DNA from: a virus | DNA length: 44,369 nucleotides | Direction: 5' to 3' (one strand) | Virus record (IMG/VR): IMGVR_UViG_3300025789_000067 | Coordinates: 1 to 44,369 of that record | The notes under the pieces: generated by a model | Told to the model about the DNA's origin: nothing | Database searches by the model: none | What the model saw: the letters and a program-made list of their open reading frames with translations, nothing else | Part shown: piece after piece, positions 41,248-44,369 of the stretch | How the letters are laid out: every line of letters starts with the position of its first letter | Numbering within the stretch: the first letter of the stretch is position 1 | Program-made: the position numbers and the translations under genes

Positions 41248-41733
41248 TTATTTACATAATTTATCAGCCACATAAGTAGCAGATATTGCATCTGGTTTAC
41301 ACCTTACAGTATAGCCCAATGATTCTACATACCCTAATGCTGCTCTTAATGCTTGATTTGATTTAAATTGAGGATCTGGATTTAGATCTATGTCTATAAA
41401 TGCAGGCTTTTTAATATTAAAAGATTTAAGATATTCAGCAATTTCAATAGATCTTTCTACTTCTGCCCATAGACGAGTAAATTCAACTTCAGTCTTGGCT
41501 GTCTGTTTTAGTATTTTAATTCTAGGAATCCATTCAGTTGAGTAAAGAACATGACCTCCTCGACCTTTATTATGTAGGACTATTACAGTTGCATAGATAG
41601 TTTTACGTCCAATATTTTGAGAATCACAACCAATGTAAATATCAGTATTCTCATTTTTAAGTAAATAACTTTTTATATATGGAATAATGTCTATCTCTTG
41701 ATTATCAGTTAAACTCTTAAATATTCGGTTCAT
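41248..41733 (-). CDS. RNase H-like protein of the DUF458/YkuK type
   Basis: The 161-residue product has IYIGCDSQNIGRKTIYATVI near 32-51, the first acidic strand of an RNase H fold, then GGHVLYSTEWIPRI, TRLWAEVERSIEIAEYL near 86-102 with a Glu, and the acidic IDIDLNPDPQFKSNQALRAA near 113-132. The C-terminus CKPDAISATYVADK carries another Asp. This order matches DUF458 (YkuK-like) proteins. It may act on RNA-DNA hybrids or structured nucleic acid; the activity is not established. It precedes the helicase gene by 4 nt. Confidence 0.8.
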   Translation of the reverse strand: MNRIFKSLTDNQEIDIIPYIKSYLLKNENTDIYIGCDSQNIGRKTIYATVIVLHNKGRGGHVLYSTEWIPRIKILKQTAKTEVEFTRLWAEVERSIEIAEYLKSFNIKKPAFIDIDLNPDPQFKSNQALRAALGYVESLGYTVRCKPDAISATYVADKLCK

Positions 41734-41769
41734 AAAATTAGATTTGCTTCATGTATAAATATATTTTAG

Positions 41770-41844
41770 AGGGCAATATTGGATTCGAACCAATGATTGT
41801 CTAGTTTTGCAGACCAGTGCCTTTAACCACTCAGCCAATTGCCC
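41770..41844 (-). tRNA. tRNA-Cys (GCA)
   Basis: On the minus strand acceptor stem GGGCAAT/ATTGCCC is followed by T73, as in Cys tRNAs. The anticodon loop CTGCAAA gives GCA. T arm ATTGG-TTCGAAT-CCAAT. CCA is not encoded. Last gene of the leftward tRNA array, 37 nt after the RNase H-like gene on the same strand. Confidence 0.88.
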
Positions 41845-41857
41845 AAATTGACAAATG

Positions 41858-41939
41858 TGCTCCAGGAGGGAATCGAACCCCCACTCCTTACGGAACCAGA
41901 TCCTAAGTCTGGCGCGGCTACCAATTACGCCACTGGAGC
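41858..41939 (-). tRNA. tRNA-Leu (UAG)
   Basis: Type II tRNA with acceptor GCTCCAG/CTGGAGC, A73 and a long variable arm (about TTCCGTAAGGAGT). The anticodon stem CCAGA/TCTGG closes loop CTTAGGA, giving TAG for CUA and other CUN codons. T loop TTCGATT. Confidence 0.88.
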
Positions 41940-41952
41940 AAGAAATTATATG

Positions 41953-42039
41953 TGCTTCTGGTCGGAGTCGAACCGACACGGACATTACTGTCCAAGGGAT
42001 TTTAAGTCCCTCGCGTACTACCTATTTCGCCACAGAAGC
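41953..42039 (-). tRNA. tRNA-Leu (UAA)
   Basis: Type II tRNA of 87 nt with acceptor GCTTCTG/CAGAAGC and A73. Anticodon stem AGGGA/TCCCT encloses CTTAAAA, giving TAA for UUA, a frequent codon in this A/T-rich genome. The long variable arm lies before T stem GTCGG/CCGAC. Confidence 0.88.
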
Positions 42040-42050
42040 ATTTTTTATTG

Positions 42051-42124
42051 TACTTCGGATTGGATTCGAACCAATGACCCCCAGCTTAGAAGGCTGGTGC
42101 TCTATCCAGCTGAGCTACCGAAGC
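42051..42124 (-). tRNA. tRNA-Arg (UCU)
   Basis: Acceptor GCTTCGG/CCGAAGT with A73, D arm AGCTCAGCTGGATAGAGC, anticodon stem CCAGC/GCTGG and loop CTTCTAA, giving TCT for AGA. T arm ATTGG-TTCGAAT-CCAAT. AGA is a common Arg codon in the phage genes here. Confidence 0.9.
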
Positions 42125-42135
42125 ATATTTTAGTG

Positions 42136-42207
42136 AGGACATACCCAGAACCGACCTGGAGACTCATGCTTACAAGGCAAGTATTTTTCCAATTAAACTA
42201 CACGTCC
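42136..42207 (-). tRNA. tRNA-Thr (UGU)
   Basis: Acceptor GGACGTG pairs with TATGTCC using two G-U pairs. The anticodon loop CTTGTAA gives TGT for ACA codons; the anticodon stem has one mismatch. T stem TCCAG/CTGGG holds an unusual loop GTCGGTT that lacks the usual TTC start. The tRNA is probably functional but somewhat diverged. Confidence 0.75.
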
Positions 42208-42365
42208 AAAATGAAGCTTTTAAATTATCCCCAGAGCTTCTCAACTGTGCTGGCATACGTTATGAATATGTTTCATATTCCTCCAGAGGTTTAGTGGCAG
42301 GTAGTGGATGCTATCCACCTTAACCAGACTTTCCTATCTTCGATCCCTTGGCCTTTGGGCTGTTG
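42208..42365 (-). other. 158-nt G+C-enriched spacer with three hairpins
   Basis: There is no tRNA or clear ORF here. G+C is about 43% by count, well above the neighbouring genes. Three perfect hairpins occur: GAAGCT/AGCTTC at 42213-42240, GAATATG-TTT-CATATTC at 42264-42280, and GTGGAT-GCT-ATCCAC at 42304-42318. It could be a processed stable RNA, as T4 has within its tRNA cluster, or a degenerate tRNA relic. Confidence 0.4.
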
Positions 42366-42437
42366 TTGCGAGGGCAGGATTCGAACCTGCGACCTTCTGG
42401 TTATGAGCCAGGTAAGCTACCACTGCTCTACCTCACA
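42366..42437 (-). tRNA. tRNA with CAU anticodon, copy 1 (Met or Ile2)
   Basis: Acceptor TGTGAGG/CCTCGCA (one T-G pair) with A73. Anticodon loop CTCATAA; T arm GCAGG-TTCGAAT-CCTGC. The anticodon stem lacks the three G-C pairs of an initiator. It shares 36 identical bases with copy 2 around the anticodon and D arms. A CAU anticodon could be Met or, if modified to lysidine, Ile for AUA. Confidence 0.85.
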
Positions 42438-42449
42438 ATATAATTTTAA

Positions 42450-42500
42450 AAAATGATAGTTGGTTATCAATATATTACTTCCTTTTTCGCCTATCATTTT
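42450..42500 (-). other. Long hairpin between promoter-like element P3 and tRNA copy 1
   Basis: A 10-bp inverted repeat, AAAATGATAG (42450-42459) with CTATCATTTT (42491-42500), flanks a 31-base loop. The stem lies just downstream of the putative start from P3, in the 5' part of the transcript that leads to tRNA copy 1. It may be a structured leader, an attenuator or a small RNA. Confidence 0.35.
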
Positions 42501-42508
42501 TATTTGAG

Positions 42509-42526
42509 TATTATACTATAAAAGTA
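42509..42526 (-). promoter_or_regulatory. Promoter-like element P3 inside the tRNA array
   Basis: On the minus strand TACTTTTATAGTATAATA (42526-42509) has the same pattern as the tmRNA promoter. The block TTTATAGTATAATA is identical in both. Its position between tRNA copies 2 and 1 suggests a second start in the array. No protein gene is near it. Confidence 0.45.
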
Positions 42527-42567
42527 CTAAAAGATTTTGATTATTTTTTAGTATATCTTTTAAGTAG

Positions 42568-42639
42568 CGGACTAGGTTGGGTTCGAACCAACGACCTTCT
42601 GGTTATGAGCCAGGTAAGCTACCACTGAGCTACAAGTCC
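42568..42639 (-). tRNA. tRNA with CAU anticodon, copy 2 (Met or Ile2)
   Basis: Acceptor GGACTTG/CTAGTCC (one mismatch at pair 6), G73, anticodon loop CTCATAA, T arm GTTGG-TTCGAAC-CCAAC. Thirty-six bases, from the D arm through the anticodon arm, equal copy 1, but acceptor and T stems differ. This suggests duplication followed by change of identity elements. Confidence 0.85.
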
Positions 42640-42648
42640 AATATTATG

Positions 42649-42720
42649 TGCGCCCTAAGGGGATTGAACCCATGACCTCCACATTATGAGTGTGTTGCTC
42701 TACCGCTGAGCTAAAGGTGC
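42649..42720 (-). tRNA. tRNA with CAU anticodon, copy 3 (Met or Ile2)
   Basis: Acceptor GCACCTT with AGGGCGC has one A-C mismatch; A73. The anticodon stem ACACA/TGTGG has a mismatch at its outer pair, around loop CTCATAA. T arm ATGGG-TTCAATC-CCCTT. It differs from the two other CAU genes over most of its length, so it probably has another identity. Confidence 0.8.
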
Positions 42721-42813
42721 AATATGTATGTAGCAACTGTCACAAGCTCTTAGAATCTACATACTAATTCAGGTTGTAAATCGGGCGATACCAATTACGC
42801 TTTACCCTTTCAA
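42721..42813 (-). other. Spacer with an 8-bp hairpin near its left end
   Basis: Between tRNA copy 3 and the tRNA-like stem at 42814 there is no tRNA or ORF. GTATGTAG (42726-42733) pairs with CTACATAC (42757-42764) over a 23-base loop. The rest shows no clear structure. It may belong to one transcript with the stem-closed element next to it. Confidence 0.35.
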
Positions 42814-42891
42814 AATAACTATTACCTATCGGACGTCATCTTTAACCTTTTGGGATCCTAACCTCTCGGTCTCTAAAGGCTTATAGTTATT
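42814..42891 (-). ncRNA. Candidate tRNA-sized stem-closed RNA without a T arm
   Basis: A 9-bp stem, AATAACTAT (42814-42822) with ATAGTTATT (42883-42891), closes a 78-nt element directly beside the tRNA-Gln 3' end. An inner stem on the minus strand, CTTTA-x-ACC with GGT-TAAAG, is also possible. There is no T loop or discriminator pattern, so it is not a standard tRNA. It may be a stable RNA or a decayed tRNA. Confidence 0.35.
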
Positions 42892-42892
42892 G

Positions 42893-42964
42893 TAGTCGCT
42901 AATGGAATCGAACCACTATCTTCGGGACCAAAACCCGACGTGTTAGCCTTTATACTAAGCGACT
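42893..42964 (-). tRNA. tRNA-Gln (UUG)
   Basis: Perfect acceptor AGTCGCT/AGCGACT with A73; anticodon stem TCGGG/CCCGA around TTTTGGT, giving TTG for CAA; T arm AGTGG-TTCGATT-CCATT. Confidence 0.88.
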
Positions 42965-43017
42965 AGGCGTCCTCGGTTTTTTATAAGAGAACCGTGCACG
43001 GGTAAAAACTCTATTGG

Positions 43018-43088
43018 AGTAGAATGTCAGAATCGAACTGACGCCACAGGCTTGGAAGGCTAGTGTACTACCTCTATACTAATTCTAC
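43018..43088 (-). tRNA. tRNA-Gly (UCC)
   Basis: Perfect acceptor GTAGAAT/ATTCTAC and T73, as is usual for Gly tRNAs. Anticodon loop CTTCCAA gives TCC for GGA. The anticodon stem CTAGC/GCCTG has two mismatches, an unusual feature. T arm GTCAG-TTCGATT-CTGAC is regular. Confidence 0.78.
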
Positions 43089-43169
43089 ATTTAGAAGTGC
43101 TTTTGATAAGTGCACTACAATTTCCTCTTAGATGGTTTACAATGTCTACGCTAACCAACAAACCCTGCG
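43089..43169 (-). other. 81-nt spacer between tRNA-Gly and tRNA-Val with hairpins
   Basis: No tRNA or ORF is visible. G+C is about 38%. AGTGC (43096-43100) pairs with GCACT (43112-43116), and CTACGC (43146-43151) with GCGTAG (43167-43172), the latter extending into the tRNA-Val end. It may be a structured RNA or a processing signal. Confidence 0.35.
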
Positions 43170-43243
43170 TAGTCCCTGTAGGATTCGAACCTACGACCCT
43201 CTGCATGTAAAACAGATGCTCTAACCAACTGAGCTAAAGGACT
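43170..43243 (-). tRNA. tRNA-Val (UAC)
   Basis: Acceptor AGTCCTT/AGGGACT (one T-G pair) with A73; D arm AGCTCAGTTGGTTAGAGC; anticodon stem TCTGT/GCAGA around TTTACAT, giving TAC for GUA; T arm GTAGG-TTCGAAT-CCTAC. Confidence 0.9.
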
Positions 43244-43325
43244 ATAGGGACGGTTAACTAACGCCAGCCACAACTACCACCGCCAAGAATAGTTTTAGTG
43301 TGAGTTTTTAACCTCAATGCGTCTG
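43244..43325 (-). other. 82-nt G+C-rich spacer between tRNA-Val and tRNA-Pro
   Basis: By count 37 of 82 bases are G or C (45%). No anticodon arm or T loop is visible. GGTTAA (43252-43257) could pair with a TTAACC (43308-43313) stretch. No ORF is present. It resembles the other unassigned spacers in the array. Confidence 0.35.
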
Positions 43326-43398
43326 TCTAGATGAAAGGTGACGATCCTTCCTAGTCTTGCTCCCAAAGTAAGTGCCTCACCAACTCGGCCACATCTAG
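43326..43398 (-). tRNA. tRNA-Pro (UGG)
   Basis: Perfect acceptor CTAGATG/CATCTAG with A73. Anticodon loop TTTGGGA gives TGG for CCA codons; the anticodon stem CTTAC/GCAAG has one mismatch. The T arm GAAGG-ATCGTCA-CCTTT is atypical, lacking the standard TTC, but the other parts are regular. Confidence 0.8.
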
Positions 43399-43432
43399 AT
43401 ATTTACTTTCCAATATGTCAAAGAACTAATTG

Positions 43433-43505
43433 TACTCTCAAAGTGATTCGAACACTTATCTCTAGATCCGTAGTCTAGTATTCTACTCCATTGAACTATA
43501 AGAGC
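43433..43505 (-). tRNA. tRNA-Arg (ACG)
   Basis: Acceptor GCTCTTA/TGAGAGT with two G-U pairs and A73; anticodon stem CTAGA/TCTAG around CTACGGA, giving ACG. If A34 becomes inosine it would read CGU, CGC and CGA. T arm AAGTG-TTCGAAT-CACTT. Confidence 0.88.
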
Positions 43506-43512
43506 ATTTTGG

Positions 43513-43585
43513 CACGCACGTAGGGACTCGAACCCTCATCTTTGGTTTTGGAGACCAATACTCTAGCCATTTGAGCTACGCACGC
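43513..43585 (-). tRNA. tRNA-Trp (CCA)
   Basis: Acceptor GCGTGCG/CGTGCGT, held partly by G-U pairs, with G73 as in Trp tRNAs; anticodon stem TTGGT/ACCAA around CTCCAAA, giving CCA for UGG. T loop TTCGAGT. First tRNA of the array, 8 nt after the 81-residue gene. Confidence 0.88.
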
Positions 43586-43593
43586 GATTTATA

Positions 43594-43839
43594 TTATCTA
43601 TATTTTCTTATGAGTTTAAAAAGTTCTCTTATATCTGTGAATTTTAATTCTTGTCCTGGCTTTATGGGAATGAACGCTATTGTAAATCCATGGTTGCCAT
43701 AAAAATAATCTTCCTTTTTTATCCTGTTACCATTCACGCTATCGACATATATCCAAGGAAAGTTACCTGCAAGTTTTACTTCTATCCCAAGTCGTTTCAT
43801 CCTGTCTATGAATACCATCAATATATCTTTCTGCTTCAT
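43594..43839 (-). CDS. Hypothetical protein leading the tRNA array
   Basis: The 81-residue product begins MKQKDILMVFIDRMKRLGIE and has a beta-rich middle (FPWIYVDSVNGNRIKKEDYF, near 27-46) followed by HGFTIAFIPIKPGQ and a helical, basic end. The Trp/Tyr pattern is one I associate with small conserved phage proteins; no function is known. It follows promoter P2, so the tRNA array may be transcribed with it. It ends only 8 nt before tRNA-Trp. Confidence 0.65.
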   Translation of the reverse strand: MKQKDILMVFIDRMKRLGIEVKLAGNFPWIYVDSVNGNRIKKEDYFYGNHGFTIAFIPIKPGQELKFTDIRELFKLIRKYR

Positions 43840-43847
43840 TTCCTATT

Positions 43848-43862
43848 GATACTATAAAAGTA
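43848..43862 (-). promoter_or_regulatory. Promoter-like element P2 for the tRNA array operon
   Basis: On the minus strand TACTTTTATAGTATC (43862-43848) has the TAxxTTTxTA pattern. Upstream of it TCAAAAATTAAT is identical to the bases upstream of P1. It lies 9 nt before the ATG at 43839 and just beyond the terminator at 43926-43960, as P1 does after its own terminator. Confidence 0.55.
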
Positions 43863-43925
43863 AAATTAATTTTTGATATTTTAAAGCTTTTTTAAGTATT
43901 TTTATTTTTTTATTATTTAAATTAA

Positions 43926-43960
43926 AAAAGCCCTGAGAGTTTGTATTTCCCAGGGCTTTT
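43926..43960 (-). terminator. Terminator after the 46-residue gene
   Basis: A 10-bp stem, AAAAGCCCTG at 43926-43935 with CAGGGCTTTT at 43951-43960, encloses a 15-base loop and has an A/T-rich flank on each side. It lies about 20 nt after the gene at 43980-44120 on the minus strand and before promoter P2. Confidence 0.85.
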
Positions 43961-43979
43961 AAAATATAATTGAGTAAAT

Positions 43980-44120
43980 TTATTTATCCATATTATATTG
44001 CCCTGGGCTGTATCTAGATTTATCTTGCATATTATTGAGTGTAATATAACAAGAGCCTAGTGAGGTCGTCGGTACGCGTCCTAATTGCCAATTATTGATA
44101 TGTATATTACCTTGTGTCAT
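43980..44120 (-). CDS. Small hypothetical protein
   Basis: An ATG at 44120 opens 46 codons (MTQGNIHINNWQLGRVPTTS at the start, PGQYNMDK at the end), stopping at 43980. The gene is preceded by GATATTTATAGAAA directly before the start and followed by the terminator at 43926-43960. The product is Asn/Gln-rich with no recognised motif. The gene has its own terminator, which supports its reality. Confidence 0.55.
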   Translation of the reverse strand: MTQGNIHINNWQLGRVPTTSLGSCYITLNNMQDKSRYSPGQYNMDK

Positions 44121-44214
44121 TTTCTATAAATATCATACTTTTGAAGAAAAAATAGATTTTAATTTTTATTTTAATATTAGCATATTAAATCTTATATTTT
44201 TCATCATTTTACCT

Positions 44215-44369
44215 TTACTCTATTATACCATCGTTCCAATGACCAAGATAAAGTACACCATGTTCTCTAGCATCATTATATGCAAACAATACATCATAAT
44301 GATTTACTAATGATGCTCTACGTATAAGTTCAATATTTTTATAATCTAAAGAAAGTGGAAGAGGGAAAT
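44215..44369 (-). CDS. Conserved-looking hypothetical protein, N-terminus outside the window
   Basis: The frame enters from the right edge and stops with TAA at 44215, giving about 50 visible residues (FPLPLSLDYKNIELIRRASL, then NHYDVLFAYNDAREHGVLYL, and a final HWNDGIIE). The YLGHWNDG end is a pattern I recall from small phage proteins. No function is assigned. An approximately 95-bp A/T-rich gap separates it from the next gene. Confidence 0.6.
   Translation of the reverse strand, partial: FPLPLSLDYKNIELIRRASLVNHYDVLFAYNDAREHGVLYLGHWNDGIIE

Noticed and set aside
41749-42294. Open frames on both strands of the tRNA array (41749-41985, 41839-42294, 41855-42133)
   Set aside because: They run across well-formed tRNA genes and code for improbable Cys/Arg/Ser-rich proteins; the tRNA structures explain the sequence.
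43089-43169. A further tRNA in the 81-nt spacer
   Set aside because: No anticodon arm or TTC T loop can be drawn; only short hairpins are present.
1-44369. CRISPR array, insertion sequence or integrase
   Set aside because: No regularly spaced direct repeats, transposase motifs or integrase were seen.

Overview
The window is part of the genome of a large, AT-rich tailed phage with a contractile, T4-like tail. The evidence is a baseplate gene series (gp25-like, gp6-like and a gp5-like spike), a T4-style late sigma factor, an Mre11/Rad50-type nuclease (gp47/gp46), a DnaG-like primase, a phage thymidylate synthase and a block of tRNA genes. The host is probably a member of the Bacteroidetes. Starts have A-rich leaders without clear Shine-Dalgarno sequences, and the best promoter candidates carry a -7 box of the TAnnTTTG type. 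The host call is an inference; the genetic code looks standard.

Layout. 1-4344, minus strand: an HExxH metallopeptidase (cut by the window edge), a fused Mre11-Rad50 protein and a primase. 4345-4487: divergent intergenic region with a striking G tract. 4488-24285, plus strand, tightly packed: a 52-residue ORF, a glutaredoxin-like protein, a degenerate HD-fold protein, SmpB, a small membrane protein and the late sigma factor. The baseplate/tail genes follow, including a 1757-residue wedge-like protein with internal Cys repeats, a DUF1003 membrane protein and a LamG-carrying tail protein. The run ends with a GIY-YIG nuclease and a terminator. 24347-35566, minus strand: an accessory region with a guanylate-kinase-like enzyme, a glucosaminidase endolysin, UV-damage endonuclease, thymidylate synthase, an RNA ligase and many small hypothetical genes. 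35722-37634, minus: a probable lysis group (holin-like, coiled-coil membrane proteins, a small lipoprotein) with a metallophosphoesterase. 37661-38376, minus: tRNA-Glu and a complete tmRNA gene. 38484-41733, minus: an ADP-ribosyltransferase-like protein, an XPD/DinG-like helicase and an RNase H-like protein. 41770-43585, minus: fourteen tRNA genes separated in places by relatively G+C-rich spacers without tRNAs. The last 800 bases hold three small genes, one of them partial, plus a terminator and a promoter.

The most notable result is a phage-encoded trans-translation system. A full tmRNA (37987-38376) has a G3-U70 alanine identity pair and an encoded 25-residue tag ending in AMAA, and an SmpB gene lies in the plus-strand operon (5594-6019). 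With fifteen tRNAs and an RNA ligase, the phage seems to bring much of its own decoding, ribosome-rescue and RNA-repair equipment.

A second result is a shared promoter-like element (consensus TAYWTTTRTAKTATMA). It precedes four minus-strand transcription units, including the tmRNA and the tRNA array, and in two cases lies just after a terminator. The spacers inside the tRNA array are candidates for undescribed stable RNAs.
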